Shown: in pieces, positions 30,096 through 39,090 of the stretch | Layout of the letters: each line of letters begins with the position of its first letter | How positions within the stretch are numbered: the first letter of the stretch is position 1 | DNA from: Schnuerera sp. xch1 | GTDB lineage: Bacteria > Bacillota > Clostridia > Tissierellales > Tepidimicrobiaceae | DNA length: 64,000 bases | Direction of reading: 5' to 3' | Assembly (NCBI RefSeq): GCF_019931165.1 | Contig: NZ_JAIOUP010000010.1 | Span: forward strand, 32,612 to 96,611 | The notes under the pieces: model-generated | The model's input: only the letters and a program-made list of their open reading frames with translations | Told to the model about the DNA's origin: nothing | Databases searched by the model: none | Program-made: the position numbers and the translations under genes

Positions 30096-30209
30096 GTGAA
30101 AGTAAGACCATCAGTTAAAAAAATGTGTGAAAAGTGCAAGATTATTAAGCGAAAAGGGAAAGTAATGGTAATCTGCGAAAATCCAAAACACAAACAAAAA
30201 CAAGGTTAG
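30096..30209 (+). CDS. rpmJ: Large-subunit ribosomal protein bL36
   Basis: A 37-residue zinc-ribbon protein of the 50S subunit: [20 protein letters not shown], then [16 protein letters not shown]. Three cysteines (C11, C14, C27) and the late histidine form the zinc site, so this is the zinc-binding form. The start is GTG 30096 after GAGGAGGG. The 86-base gap before rpsM shows no confident promoter. Confidence 0.95.
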   Translation: MKVRPSVKKMCEKCKIIKRKGKVMVICENPKHKQKQG

Positions 30210-30295
30210 ATAAAGTTTTAATAAGTTATTGAACGATTATATGATAATTTGCTCATAATTTTATTGATTGATATCATTAGGAGGTGTAAATAGTA

Positions 30296-30658
30296 ATGGC
30301 TAGAATTGCAGGCGTTGACTTACCACGAGATAAAAGAGTAGAAATTGGACTAACTTATATTTACGGGATAGGAAGATCTAGAGCAAACGAAATATTAAAA
30401 AAAGCTAATGTAAACCCTAATACAAGGGTGAAGGATTTAACAGAAACAGAAGTTAATACTATAAGAAATGTTTTAGATAATTATAATGTAGAAGGAGATC
30501 TAAGAAGAGAGGTAGCATTAAATATAAAGAGATTAAAAGAAATTAACTGTTATAGAGGTATTAGACATAGAAGAGGACTTCCAGTTAGAGGACAAAAAAC
30601 TAAAACAAATGCAAGAACGAGAAAAGGTCCAAAGAAGATTGCCGGCAAAAAAAGATAA
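30296..30658 (+). CDS. rpsM: Small-subunit ribosomal protein uS13
   Basis: S13 (120 residues) makes head-to-50S bridges and contacts the P-site tRNA. It begins [20 protein letters not shown] and has the C-terminal RNA-binding segment [20 protein letters not shown], then [10 protein letters not shown]. The start is ATG 30296 after AGGAGGTG. Confidence 0.97.
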   Translation: MARIAGVDLPRDKRVEIGLTYIYGIGRSRANEILKKANVNPNTRVKDLTETEVNTIRNVLDNYNVEGDLRREVALNIKRLKEINCYRGIRHRRGLPVRGQKTKTNARTRKGPKKIAGKKR

Positions 30659-30683
30659 AAGGTATATGAAGGAGGGAAGATAA

Positions 30684-31082
30684 GTGGCAACAAGAAAAGG
30701 TAAGAGTACTCGTGTTAGAAAGAGAGAACGTAAGAATATAGAGAGAGGTCAAGCGCATATATCATCAACTTTTAATAATACCATGGTAACATTGACTGAT
30801 ATGCAAGGTAATGTTATATCATGGGCTAGTGCTGGGCAACTAGGATTTAGGGGATCAAGAAAATCAACTCCTTTCGCAGCACAGCAAGCAGCAGAAGAGG
30901 CTGCAAATAAAGCTATGGAACATGGATTGAAAAGTGTTGAAGTATACGTAAAAGGGCCTGGTTCAGGAAGAGAGGCAGCTATAAGATCTCTTCAAGCAAC
31001 AGGTTTAGAAGTGAATTTAATTAAGGATGTTACCCCAATTCCACATAATGGTTGTAGACCACCAAAACGTAGAAGAGTTTAA
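30684..31082 (+). CDS. rpsK: Small-subunit ribosomal protein uS11
   Basis: S11 (132 residues) lies on the 30S platform near the Shine-Dalgarno duplex. Signatures are [40 protein letters not shown] and the ending [15 protein letters not shown]. The start is GTG 30684 after AAGGAGGG. rpsD follows after 19 bases. Confidence 0.97.
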   Translation: MATRKGKSTRVRKRERKNIERGQAHISSTFNNTMVTLTDMQGNVISWASAGQLGFRGSRKSTPFAAQQAAEEAANKAMEHGLKSVEVYVKGPGSGREAAIRSLQATGLEVNLIKDVTPIPHNGCRPPKRRRV

Positions 31083-31101
31083 TATAGGAGGTGTGATAGA
31101 T

Positions 31102-31725
31102 ATGGCTAGATATACTGGACCGGTATGTAGATTATGCCGTAGAGAAGGACAAAAATTGTATTTAAAGGGAGATAAATGTTATATAGACAAATGCCCAGTT
31201 TCAAAGAGAAATTATGCTCCAGGACAACATGGGCAGTCTAGAAAGAAAGATACAGAATATGGATTACAGCTAAGAGAAAAACAAAAGGTTCGTAGATTTT
31301 ATGGAATACAAGAGTCACAAATGAGAAGCTACTTTACAATGGCAGATAGAATGCAAGGTATCACAGGTGAGAATCTGTTAAAGATATTGGAATTAAGATT
31401 GGATAACGTAGTATATAGAATGGGTTTTGCTTCTTCAAGACCTGAAGCAAGACAACTTGTTAAGCATGGGCATTTTAAAGTAAATGGACATAAAGCTGAT
31501 ATTCCATCCTATATATTGAGTGTAGGAGATGTTATTGAAGTAAAAGATAAAAGTAAGAATAGTCCAAAGTTTAAAGAACTTGTTGAAAATCATAAAGGTA
31601 ATGCTGTGAGATGGTTAGAGGTTGAACTTGAGGAATATAAGGGTAGGATTGTAGCTGAGCCAGCTAGAGAAGATATCGATATTCCAATAGAAGAACACAT
31701 GATAGTAGAGCTATATTCTAAATAA
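31102..31725 (+). CDS. rpsD: Small-subunit ribosomal protein uS4
   Basis: S4 (207 residues) is a 16S assembly initiator and, in several bacteria, a translational repressor of its own operon. From ATG 31102 (after AGGAGGTG) it begins [20 protein letters not shown], with the zinc-binding type N terminus (C9, C12 and later cysteines) and the S4 RNA-binding domain [20 protein letters not shown]. The upstream in-frame extension to 31027 overlaps rpsK and is rejected. Confidence 0.97.
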   Translation: MARYTGPVCRLCRREGQKLYLKGDKCYIDKCPVSKRNYAPGQHGQSRKKDTEYGLQLREKQKVRRFYGIQESQMRSYFTMADRMQGITGENLLKILELRLDNVVYRMGFASSRPEARQLVKHGHFKVNGHKADIPSYILSVGDVIEVKDKSKNSPKFKELVENHKGNAVRWLEVELEEYKGRIVAEPAREDIDIPIEEHMIVELYSK

Positions 31726-31794
31726 TAATGCCTATAATAGAATCAGTTGCCCTCGTCCTTTGATAATACTAAGAATAAGGAGGGTTTAATATTA

Positions 31795-32742
31795 ATGATA
31801 GAAATTGAAAAACCAAGAATAGAGATAGTTGAAGTGAGTGAAGATAATAATTACGGGAAATTTGTTGTAGAACCTCTTGAAAGAGGATATGGCACTACTT
31901 TAGGGAATAGTTTAAGACGAGTATTATTATCATCACTACCTGGAGCTGCTGTATCTGCTGTAAAGATTCAAGGTGTATTACATGAATTTTCTGTAGTACC
32001 AGGAGTACTAGAAGATGTTCCTGAAATGATATTAAATATTAAAGGTATTGCTGCAAAGATGTACACCGACGAGCCTGTTATGTTAAGACTGGAAATAGAA
32101 GGACCACAAGTAGTAACAGCAGGTGATATCATTACTGGACCAGATGTGGAAATTATAAATAAAGACCATTATATAGCTACTGTAAATGAGAGTGGGAAGT
32201 TATATATGGAACTTGAAATGATAAAAGGTAGAGGGTACAATGTTGCTGAGAAAAATAAAAGAGAAGGGCAATCAATTGGAGTAATACCTATTGACTCTTC
32301 TTTTACCCCAGTAGAGAAGGCTAATTTTTCAGTGGAGAATACAAGAGTAGGACAAATAACAGATTATGATAAATTGATACTTGAGGTTTGGACAGATGGT
32401 ACTATGACCCCTGATGAAGCTACATCCTTGGGAGCAAAGATACTTACAGAGCACTTGAATCTATTTATTGGATTAACTGATCATGTTGATGATGTGGAAA
32501 TTATGGTAGAAAAAGAAGAAGATCAAAAAGAAAAAGTATTAGAAATGACAGTGGAAGAATTAGACCTTTCAGTTAGAAGTTATAATTGCTTAAAGAGAGC
32601 TGGTATTAACACAGTAGATGAGCTTACTCAGAAAACAGAAGAGGATTTGATGAAGGTAAGAAATCTTGGTAAAAAATCTCTTGATGAAGTGCAGAAAAAA
32701 CTTACTGAATTGGAACTGTCTTTGAAAAAATTAGATGAATAG
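31795..32742 (+). CDS. rpoA: DNA-directed RNA polymerase subunit alpha
   Basis: The alpha subunit (315 residues) dimerises to start polymerase assembly, and its C-terminal domain binds UP elements and activators. The N-terminal domain has [20 protein letters not shown] and [19 protein letters not shown]; the linker is Glu/Lys-rich around residue 240; the CTD has [20 protein letters not shown] and [11 protein letters not shown]. The start is ATG 31795 after AAGGAGGG; an upstream in-frame extension lacks a ribosome-binding site. Confidence 0.97.
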   Translation: MIEIEKPRIEIVEVSEDNNYGKFVVEPLERGYGTTLGNSLRRVLLSSLPGAAVSAVKIQGVLHEFSVVPGVLEDVPEMILNIKGIAAKMYTDEPVMLRLEIEGPQVVTAGDIITGPDVEIINKDHYIATVNESGKLYMELEMIKGRGYNVAEKNKREGQSIGVIPIDSSFTPVEKANFSVENTRVGQITDYDKLILEVWTDGTMTPDEATSLGAKILTEHLNLFIGLTDHVDDVEIMVEKEEDQKEKVLEMTVEELDLSVRSYNCLKRAGINTVDELTQKTEEDLMKVRNLGKKSLDEVQKKLTELELSLKKLDE

Positions 32743-32764
32743 CAAGGCATAAAGGAGGGATAAT

Positions 32765-33106
32765 ATGGCTGCATTAAGAAAACTTGGTCGCCCTACAGAT
32801 CATAGAAAATCAATGCTTAGAAATCAAGTAACTAGTTTATTAAAACATGGAAGGATAGAAACTACTGTTACCAGAGCTAAGGAAACAAAAAAAATAGCAG
32901 ATAAGATGATCACTCTAGGTAAAAGAGGAGATTTACATGCTAGAAGACAAGTATTAGCATATATATATGATGAAGATGTTGTGAAGAAATTATTTGATGA
33001 GATAGCACCAAAATATGCCGATAGAGATGGTGGATATACTAGAGTATTGAAACTAGGACCACGTAGAGGGGACGGAACAGAAATGTCTATTTTAGAGTTA
33101 GTATAA
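32765..33106 (+). CDS. rplQ: Large-subunit ribosomal protein bL17
   Basis: L17 (113 residues) is the last gene of the alpha cluster. It begins [20 protein letters not shown] and contains [20 protein letters not shown] and [16 protein letters not shown]. The start is ATG 32765 after AAGGAGGG. A strong composite terminator follows. Confidence 0.97.
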   Translation: MAALRKLGRPTDHRKSMLRNQVTSLLKHGRIETTVTRAKETKKIADKMITLGKRGDLHARRQVLAYIYDEDVVKKLFDEIAPKYADRDGGYTRVLKLGPRRGDGTEMSILELV

Positions 33107-33112
33107 AAGGCG

Positions 33113-33170
33113 GGGGATTAAGTAAATGAGGAGACTTTGGTCTCCTGTAATAATTACTTAGTCCCCTTTT
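33113..33170 (+). terminator. Terminator of the ribosomal cluster after rplQ
   Basis: An outer stem (33113-33125 with 33154-33166: GGGGATTAAGTAA against TTACTTAGTCCCC, one G-U pair) encloses a perfect inner hairpin GGAGAC-TTTG-GTCTCC (33130-33145). A TTTTTA tract follows. Confidence 0.9.
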
Positions 33171-33177
33171 TATCAAT

Positions 33178-33346
33178 TACCAATTAACAATTGACAGTTG
33201 AATAAGATTAATAAGATTATAGTTAGCACTAATGTACAATTATATGATAAATTTGATTAGAATTGGCACCTGCTTATTTGAGTGATAATGAAGCATTTTA
33301 ATCGTCAATTGTCTGTTCTCTTTGTACTTTGTCCATTGTTAATTGG
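33178..33346. repeat. Decayed inverted-repeat (MITE-like) element
   Basis: CCAATTAACAATTGAC at 33180-33195 is mirrored by GTCAATTGTC at 33304-33313 and ATTGTTAATTGG at 33335-33346. The termini of about 16 bases enclose about 140 bases of AT-rich, non-coding DNA. Repeats built of CAATTGTTAATTGG units are widespread in clostridial genomes. No transposase is present. Size and ends fit a small non-autonomous element or its remnant. Confidence 0.5.
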
Positions 33347-33364
33347 AAAGTCTTGTGTTATATT
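33336..33364 (+). promoter_or_regulatory. Candidate promoter of the ecf operon
   Basis: TTGTTA at 33336-33341 and TATATT at 33359-33364 have a 17-base spacer. The -35 box lies in the right end of the inverted-repeat element. The start site would be about 30 bases before ecfA1. Confidence 0.5.
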
Positions 33365-33398
33365 ATATAGTGGAAATAATTAAAAGTAGGCGATTGAA

Positions 33399-34232
33399 AT
33401 GTTAGAAGAAATGATAAGAGTTGAAAATACAACTTATGAATATGGTATAAGAGGCGAAGAAAATCATTTAATAGCAGTAGATAATGTTAATATATCTGTA
33501 AAAAAAGGGGAACATTTAGTAATACTTGGGCATAACGGTTCTGGGAAATCTACTTTGGCAAGACTTATGAATGGATTACTAACACCAACTAAGGGTAATG
33601 TATTTGTAAATGGTATGAATACAAAGGATGAAGATAATATATGGAATATAAGAGAAACTGCTGGTATAGTTTTTCAAAATCCAGACAATCAAATAGTAGC
33701 GACTATTGTAGAAGAGGATGTAGCATTTGGACCGGAAAACCTTGGAATTCCACCTGTAGATATAAGAAAAAGAGTAGATGAAGCCCTAAGAATAGTAGAA
33801 ATGACAGAATATAAAAATCATGCACCACACTTACTCTCAGGTGGCCAAAAACAGAGGGTGGCAATTGCTGGAATTTTGGCTATGAATCCAGAATGTATAA
33901 TACTGGATGAGCCCACCGCTATGTTGGACCCAATTGGAAGAACTGAGATAATGAATACCCTCAAGAAATTGAATAAAGAAGAGAAAAAAACCATTATACA
34001 CATAACCCATTATATGGATGAAGCCGTAGCAGCAGATAGGATACTAGTTATGGAGAAAGGTAAAATCATGATGGAGGGGACACCTAAACAGGTATTTTGT
34101 CAAGTGGATAGGATAAAAGGACTAGGGTTAGATGTACCTCAAGTAACTGAACTAGCCTATGAATTAAAGAAAGAAGGATTTAATGTACCTTGTGATGTAT
34201 TAACTGTAGATGAATTGGTGAATGCATTATGA
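33399..34232 (+). CDS. ecfA1: ECF transporter energy-coupling ATPase EcfA1
   Basis: The first ATPase of the shared energy-coupling module that powers vitamin and cofactor uptake with interchangeable S components. The 277 residues contain Walker [11 protein letters not shown]-loop FQNPDNQ, signature [13 protein letters not shown] and Walker B CIILDEP. The start is ATG 33399 ([16 protein letters not shown]) with a weak site AAAGTAGG. It overlaps ecfA2 by four bases (ATGA), indicating coupling. The location between rplQ and truA is standard for Firmicutes. Confidence 0.95.
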   Translation: MLEEMIRVENTTYEYGIRGEENHLIAVDNVNISVKKGEHLVILGHNGSGKSTLARLMNGLLTPTKGNVFVNGMNTKDEDNIWNIRETAGIVFQNPDNQIVATIVEEDVAFGPENLGIPPVDIRKRVDEALRIVEMTEYKNHAPHLLSGGQKQRVAIAGILAMNPECIILDEPTAMLDPIGRTEIMNTLKKLNKEEKKTIIHITHYMDEAVAADRILVMEKGKIMMEGTPKQVFCQVDRIKGLGLDVPQVTELAYELKKEGFNVPCDVLTVDELVNAL

Positions 34233-35092
34233 TTATAAAGTTAGAAAATCTAAATTATATATATAATCCAAACACTCCATTTAAAAAGATAGCTTTAGAT
34301 AATGTTAATTTGGATATTGATGAGGGAGATTTTATAGGTTTAATAGGGCATACAGGTTCCGGTAAATCCACACTTGTTCAGCACTTAAATGGACTTATAA
34401 AGCCTACTTCTGGTAGAGTGATAGTGGATGGGATAGATATAAGTGCTGAGGATAGTAATTTACGGGAAGTTAGGCAAAAAGTGGGACTTGTATTTCAATA
34501 TCCAGAACATCAATTATTTGAAGAAAATATATACAAAGATATAGCATTTGGACCTAAAAATCTTGGGTTAGATGATGATGAAGTTGAATTGAGAGTAAAA
34601 AAAGCTATGGAATCTGTTGGACTAAATTTTATAGAATTAAAAGATAGATCACCTTTTGAGTTAAGTGGAGGTCAGAAAAGACGAGTAGCTATAGCAGGAG
34701 TTTTAGCTATGCAACCAAAGGTATTAGTCTTAGATGAACCTACAGCAGGATTAGATCCAAGAGGTAGGGATGATATATTAGGAGGAATAAAAAGGCTCTA
34801 TAAGGAAGAAGGAATAACTATTATACTGGTTTCTCATAGCATGGAAGATATTGCTAGATTAGTGAATAAAATTGTAGCAATGCATAACGGTAAAATAGCT
34901 ATGAAAGGAGAAGCAAGAGAAGTTTTTAAACAACCTGAAAAATTAGAAGAGTTAGGTTTAGGCATTCCTCAAATTACATCATTCATGAAAAAATATAAAA
35001 TGAAAGGCAATCCGATTAATGATGTTGTTCTAACTGTAGAAGAGGCAAAAGAAGAATTAATAAATTATTTAAGGAGAAAAGGAAATGCTTAA
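34229..35092 (+). CDS. ecfA2: ECF transporter energy-coupling ATPase EcfA2
   Basis: The second ATPase (287 residues) of the ECF module, which heterodimerises with EcfA1. Motifs are Walker [11 protein letters not shown]-loop [11 protein letters not shown], signature [13 protein letters not shown] and Walker B VLVLDEP. The FQYPE Q-loop form distinguishes the A2 subunit. The start ATG 34229 overlaps the ecfA1 stop, and the end overlaps ecfT by eight bases. Confidence 0.95.
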   Translation: MIIKLENLNYIYNPNTPFKKIALDNVNLDIDEGDFIGLIGHTGSGKSTLVQHLNGLIKPTSGRVIVDGIDISAEDSNLREVRQKVGLVFQYPEHQLFEENIYKDIAFGPKNLGLDDDEVELRVKKAMESVGLNFIELKDRSPFELSGGQKRRVAIAGVLAMQPKVLVLDEPTAGLDPRGRDDILGGIKRLYKEEGITIILVSHSMEDIARLVNKIVAMHNGKIAMKGEAREVFKQPEKLEELGLGIPQITSFMKKYKMKGNPINDVVLTVEEAKEELINYLRRKGNA

Positions 35093-35882
35093 AGATATTA
35101 CAATAGGTCAATATTTTCCTGGGGATACAATAATTCATAAGTTAGATCCCAGGATTAAAATTATTATAATAATGATGTTTATAGTATCATTATTCTTTAT
35201 AACTTCATTCTCCCCTTATTTACTTATTTTAGCTTTTATACTCTTTACGATTAAGCTGTCAGGGGTACCTTTTAAATATATATTAAAAGGAATAAAACCG
35301 CTTATATTAATTATTACTATTACCTTTGTAATAAATATATTTATGACTAAAGGAGAAGTATTATTTCCATTAGGGCCACTGAATATAACAAAGGAAGGAC
35401 TTTATCGAGCAACCTTTATGGCCTTAAGATTGATATTTTTAATTACAGGAACATCTCTTTTAACCCTTACTACTTCACCGATATCTTTAACAGATGGTAT
35501 AGAGAAGCTTTTATCACCACTTAAAAAGGTTGGAATTCCTGCTCATGAATTAGCTATGATGATGACTATAGCTTTAAGGTTTATTCCTACACTATTAGAA
35601 GAAACAGATAAAATCATGAAGGCTCAAATGGCAAGAGGCGCAGATTTTGAAAGTGGAAATATAATAAGACGTGCAAAAAATTTAGTACCATTATTGGTTC
35701 CATTATTTATAAATGCCTTTAGAAGGGCAGATGAATTAGCTATTGCTATGGAAGCAAGGTGCTATCGTGGTGGCGAAAACAGAACAAGGTTAAATGAATT
35801 AACATTGAATAAACAGGATGTATTAGCTGTTAGCCTGATGACGGTGTTTTTTGGATTCATAATATCCACAAGATATATATAA
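35085..35882 (+). CDS. ecfT: ECF transporter transmembrane subunit EcfT
   Basis: EcfT (265 residues) is the membrane scaffold linking EcfA1A2 to substrate-binding S components. It has an N-terminal QYFPGDTIIHKLDPRIKI, several hydrophobic spans (about residues 27-130 and a last one near 245) and the coupling helices with the Ala-Arg-Gly motif in KAQMARGADFESG and a second one in AIAMEARCYRGG. The start is ATG 35085 inside the end of ecfA2. No S-component gene is adjacent, so this is a group II system. Confidence 0.95.
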   Translation: MLKDITIGQYFPGDTIIHKLDPRIKIIIIMMFIVSLFFITSFSPYLLILAFILFTIKLSGVPFKYILKGIKPLILIITITFVINIFMTKGEVLFPLGPLNITKEGLYRATFMALRLIFLITGTSLLTLTTSPISLTDGIEKLLSPLKKVGIPAHELAMMMTIALRFIPTLLEETDKIMKAQMARGADFESGNIIRRAKNLVPLLVPLFINAFRRADELAIAMEARCYRGGENRTRLNELTLNKQDVLAVSLMTVFFGFIISTRYI

Positions 35883-35893
35883 GAGGTTGAACT

Positions 35894-36628
35894 ATGACTA
35901 ATATAAAACTTACCATTGAATATTTTGCGAGCAATTATTGTGGTTGGCAAAAACAAAAAAATGGTAATAGTATTCAAGAAGAAATAGAAACAGCGATCAA
36001 ATTAGTTACTGGTGAAACAGTAAATTTAATTGGATCTGGGAGAACTGATAGTGGTGTCCATGCTAAAGGCCAAGTGGCTAATTTTAATACTAATTCTAAT
36101 ATACCTGCAGATAAATTTAAATTTGCATTAAATGCAAATTTGCCTAGTGATATTAGTATAATAAATTCAGAAAAAGTATCCAATGATTTTCATTCAAGAT
36201 ATGATGCTTTAGGGAAACGATATCAGTATTTGATATATAACAGAAAGATAAGAAATCCTTTATATAGAGATTTTTCATATCATGTACCTTATGAATTGGA
36301 TATAGATGAAATGAAAAGTGCAGCTAAGTATTTCTTAGGTACCCATGATTTTTCTTCCTTTATGACATCAAATAGTAGTGCAAAAACAACTGTTAGAACT
36401 ATTGATAAGATATCTTTGAATGAAAAAGATAATTTAGTAATTTTTTTTGTTCAAGGAAATGGATTTTTATATAATATGGTTAGAATAATAGTTGGTACTT
36501 TAGTAGATGTAGGAAGAGGAAAATTATATAAAAAAGATATTCCTTATATAATAAAGTCAAAAAAAAGAATTAATGCTGGGCATACTGCTCCACCTCAAGG
36601 TCTTTATTTAGAAAAAGTTTATTACTAG
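35894..36628 (+). CDS. truA: tRNA pseudouridine(38-40) synthase TruA
   Basis: TruA modifies uridines 38-40 of the tRNA anticodon stem. The 244-residue protein has the catalytic aspartate in GSGRTDSGVHAKGQVANF, the IEYFASNYCGWQKQ N terminus and a C-terminal FLYNMVRIIVGTLVDVGRG. The start is ATG 35894 after AAGAGG. It follows ecfT by 11 bases and probably shares its transcript; rplM has its own promoter downstream. Confidence 0.95.
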   Translation: MTNIKLTIEYFASNYCGWQKQKNGNSIQEEIETAIKLVTGETVNLIGSGRTDSGVHAKGQVANFNTNSNIPADKFKFALNANLPSDISIINSEKVSNDFHSRYDALGKRYQYLIYNRKIRNPLYRDFSYHVPYELDIDEMKSAAKYFLGTHDFSSFMTSNSSAKTTVRTIDKISLNEKDNLVIFFVQGNGFLYNMVRIIVGTLVDVGRGKLYKKDIPYIIKSKKRINAGHTAPPQGLYLEKVYY

Positions 36629-36640
36629 TAGAAAAACGTA

Positions 36641-36669
36641 TTGACATTGATTATACCTTGTATTAGAAT
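36641..36669 (+). promoter_or_regulatory. Promoter for rplM-rpsI
   Basis: TTGACA at 36641-36646 and TAGAAT at 36664-36669 are 17 bases apart, with the L13-type leader starting just after. Confidence 0.8.
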
Positions 36670-36680
36670 ATATAAGAGTG

Positions 36681-36725
36681 TTTTATAAAAAGCCCCGGAA
36701 ATCTTTTTATAACCAATGCTGGAAT
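36681..36725 (+). promoter_or_regulatory. Ribosomal protein L13-type leader
   Basis: TTATAAAAAG (36683-36692) and CTTTTTATAA (36703-36712) form a perfect ten-base-pair stem with loop CCCCGGAAAT, followed by CCAATGCTGG before the rplM Shine-Dalgarno. Short leaders of this form precede rplM in Firmicutes (L13 leader family). Assignment is by position and look, not by model search. Confidence 0.6.
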
Positions 36726-36739
36726 GAGGAGGGAAAAAG

Positions 36740-37168
36740 ATGAAGAGTTATATAGCTAAATCAAATGAAATTGAAAGAAAATGGTACCTAATCGATGCAG
36801 AAGGTAAAGTTCTGGGTAGACTAGCTTCAGAAATTGCTACGGTATTGAGGGGTAAGAACAAACCTGTATATACACCACATGTTGACACTGGGGATTTTGT
36901 TGTAGTAATAAATGCAGATAAAGTTAAATTAACTGGTAAAAAATTAGATAAAAAATATTATAAATATCATACAGGATATCCAGGTGGATTAAGATCTATA
37001 TCATATAGAGAAATGTTAGATAAAAAACCTGAAAAAGTTATTGAATTAGCTGTTAGAGGAATGTTACCTAAAAATAGATTAGGAAGACAAATGATTAAAA
37101 AATTGAAGGTTTATAGCGGACCTGAACATAATCATGCATCCCAAAAACCAGAAGTATATGAATTTTAA
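36740..37168 (+). CDS. rplM: Large-subunit ribosomal protein uL13
   Basis: L13 (142 residues) is an early 50S assembly protein and probable autoregulator through its leader. It has [35 protein letters not shown] and the C-terminal [20 protein letters not shown]. The start is ATG 36740 after GAGGAGGG. It forms the usual pair with rpsI. Confidence 0.97.
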   Translation: MKSYIAKSNEIERKWYLIDAEGKVLGRLASEIATVLRGKNKPVYTPHVDTGDFVVVINADKVKLTGKKLDKKYYKYHTGYPGGLRSISYREMLDKKPEKVIELAVRGMLPKNRLGRQMIKKLKVYSGPEHNHASQKPEVYEF

Positions 37169-37193
37169 TTAGGTTAAGAAAGGAGGATTGCAA

Positions 37194-37586
37194 TTGGCAA
37201 CTGTACAGTATATAGGAACAGGAAGAAGAAAAACCTCAGTAGCAAGAGTTAGATTGCTTCCAGGTTCCGGAAATATAATTATAAACAAGAGAGATATTAA
37301 TGAATATTTTGATTATGATACATTAAAAGTTCTTGTTAAAGAACCTTTAGTGATAACTGATACTTTAAGTAAATATGATGTATTTGTAAATGTTAAAGGT
37401 GGAGGATTTACAGGCCAAGCTGGAGCAATTAGACACGGTATATCAAGAGCTTTAATAAATGCGGATAATGAATTAAAGCCTGTATTGAAGAAAGCTGGAT
37501 TCTTAACAAGAGATCCAAGAATGAAAGAAAGAAAGAAATATGGTCTTAAGAAAGCGAGAAGAGCTCCACAGTTCTCAAAGAGATAG
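37194..37586 (+). CDS. rpsI: Small-subunit ribosomal protein uS9
   Basis: S9 (130 residues) reaches the P-site tRNA with its C-terminal tail ending in RAPQFSKR. It begins [20 protein letters not shown] and contains [14 protein letters not shown]. The start is TTG 37194, seven bases after AAGGAGG; the in-frame TTG 37188 is too close to that site. A terminator follows. Confidence 0.96.
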   Translation: MATVQYIGTGRRKTSVARVRLLPGSGNIIINKRDINEYFDYDTLKVLVKEPLVITDTLSKYDVFVNVKGGGFTGQAGAIRHGISRALINADNELKPVLKKAGFLTRDPRMKERKKYGLKKARRAPQFSKR

Positions 37587-37646
37587 TTTTTTGTCGACTT
37601 CCAAGAAAGTCGGTTTACAATTACAAAGTTTGTTCACGAAAGATAC

Positions 37647-37684
37647 AGAGCGTCAGACTGGGAAACCAATCTGGCGCCTTTTAT
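37647..37684 (+). terminator. Terminator after rpsI
   Basis: AGAGCGTCAGACTGG pairs with CCAATCTGGCGCCTT (37666-37680, two mismatches and two G-U pairs) around GAAA, followed by TTTTATTT. Confidence 0.75.
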
Positions 37685-37820
37685 TTGCGCAAAAAGGACT
37701 CTTATCTACAAAAACATTTCAGACAAACAAGTTAAATAAAGCTTCCACACCCATTTTCCGTAAGCAAATTTTAGTGTAAATGGATATAAAATATTTGATT
37801 ATATATAACAACACGACATC

Positions 37821-37862
37821 AAATTCCCACATTAGCCTTAAGACTAATGTGGGAATTTTTTA
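37821..37862 (+). terminator. Second strong terminator between rpsI and cwlD
   Basis: AAATTCCCACATTAG (37821-37835) and CTAATGTGGGAATTT (37844-37858) form a perfect 15-base-pair stem ending in a T run. The rest of 37587-38036 is AT-rich; a weak stem TCTATC/GATAGA with a T run lies near 37937-37970, and I see no clear cwlD promoter. Confidence 0.9.
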
Positions 37863-38036
37863 AAACGAATAGGGAAGTTCTCGTATGTAGAATACTAATT
37901 AATATGAGCTTTTGTTTATGAATTTCAAAATATCTATCTTTAAATGCTTCGATAGAACCTTTTTTTATTATTAGTAATATGGACAATAACAGTGTCAATA
38001 TATTTCATAGTAGGAGCTTGTGTAGGAGGGATTGCT

Positions 38037-38771
38037 ATGAAGGTTATATATATAACAAAAAGAAATTTGTATGTTATTTTATCTATTATTTTGATTTCAA
38101 TAACTATATTATTGATAGCATTATTTAACAATAGGGTAACCTCTGCTGTAAACGTTATAATAGGGCAAAAGATAATAGGAATAGATCCTGGACATGGTGG
38201 CATAGATTCTGGAGCTGTAGGAGTTAGTGGAATAGAAGAAGATAAGATAAACCTAAAAATTGCATTAAAACTTAAAAGAATTATTGAACAAAATGGTGGA
38301 ACAGCAGTTATGACTAGGGAAAATGAAGATGGATTATATACTGATAAATCAAAAACACTTAAAGAAAAGAAGACAGAAGATCTTCATAACAGGAAAAAAA
38401 TTATAGAAAGTGCCAATTGTGATGTTTTTATTAGTATTCATTTAAATAGTTTTGAACAATCTATGTATTATGGTGCTCAAACTTTCTATGGAAAAGATAA
38501 GGAATATAGTTATAGATTAGCACACTGTATACAAAATCAATTAAAAAATGAATTAGATAAAAATAATCAAAGAGTACCACAAGATACAGAAGAGGTATTT
38601 TTATTAAATGAAATACAAGCACCCTCAGTTCTTGTTGAATGTGGATTTGTTTCAAATCCTGAAGAAGAAAGATTACTTAATACAGATGGATATCAGGGAA
38701 AAATAGCATTAGCCATATATAATGGAATAATGAAATATTTTATTGAAGATGATGAAAGTAATAAATTATAA
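38037..38771 (+). CDS. cwlD: N-acetylmuramoyl-L-alanine amidase CwlD
   Basis: CwlD removes stem peptides from peptidoglycan and is needed for muramic-delta-lactam formation in the spore cortex. From ATG 38037 (after GTAGGAGGG) it is 244 residues: an N-terminal membrane anchor or signal (residues about 11-30), then an Amidase_3 domain with zinc ligands in GIDPGHGG (His), GIEEDK (Glu) and FISIHLNS (His), and the catalytic Glu in VLVECGFVSNPEEE. Its place after rpsI is common in clostridia. The annotation as CwlD rather than a vegetative amidase rests on size, the single domain and context. Confidence 0.88.
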   Translation: MKVIYITKRNLYVILSIILISITILLIALFNNRVTSAVNVIIGQKIIGIDPGHGGIDSGAVGVSGIEEDKINLKIALKLKRIIEQNGGTAVMTRENEDGLYTDKSKTLKEKKTEDLHNRKKIIESANCDVFISIHLNSFEQSMYYGAQTFYGKDKEYSYRLAHCIQNQLKNELDKNNQRVPQDTEEVFLLNEIQAPSVLVECGFVSNPEEERLLNTDGYQGKIALAIYNGIMKYFIEDDESNKL

Positions 38772-38922
38772 TGTGGATAAAGTCATGTGGATAATACCAA
38801 ATTATGTGGATACAAATATATTATGCAGAGTTAAATTCTTATATAGGCCGATTTTAAAATTAGAAAATTGTTTACATAAGTTATCCACCATAAAATGTGG
38901 ATGATGTGGAAAAAGTGGATAA
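38772..38922. promoter_or_regulatory. Cluster of at least seven DnaA-box-like 9-mers
   Basis: Against the consensus TGTGGATAA (reverse TTATCCACA): exact matches at 38772-38780 and 38786-38794; single mismatches at 38805-38813 (TGTGGATAC), 38881-38889 (TTATCCACC, reverse), 38896-38904 (TGTGGATGA), 38905-38913 (TGTGGAAAA) and 38914-38922 (AGTGGATAA). The last three abut head to tail. About 70 bases of very AT-rich DNA follow. It lies between cwlD and gcvT. The remaining 38923-39090 holds no other feature I recognise. Confidence 0.8.
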
Positions 38923-39090
38923 AATAAAAATTATCTATAATTTATCAATATTGCAATATTTATTTAACTAATATATAATAAGAACAATAAAACTCAGAAA
39001 ATCTTTTTAACAATATTGTTTAGGAAAAGGTTTTTGAGGAAATATATAACTTGTATTAACAATTAATAAAAATTGGGAAGGAGTGGTAAA

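Noticed and set aside
30229..30259. A promoter before rpsM (TTGAAC with CATAAT)
   Set aside because: The spacer is 19 bases and both boxes are weak.
37540..37779. An open frame overlapping the end of rpsI
   Set aside because: It runs through the rpsI terminator, lacks a ribosome-binding site and its product resembles nothing.
37940..38203. A minus-strand frame over the cwlD start
   Set aside because: It is opposite the cwlD signal region and has no start signals.
38923..39090. Glycine riboswitch before gcvT
   Set aside because: I looked for the aptamer core and a terminator and saw neither.
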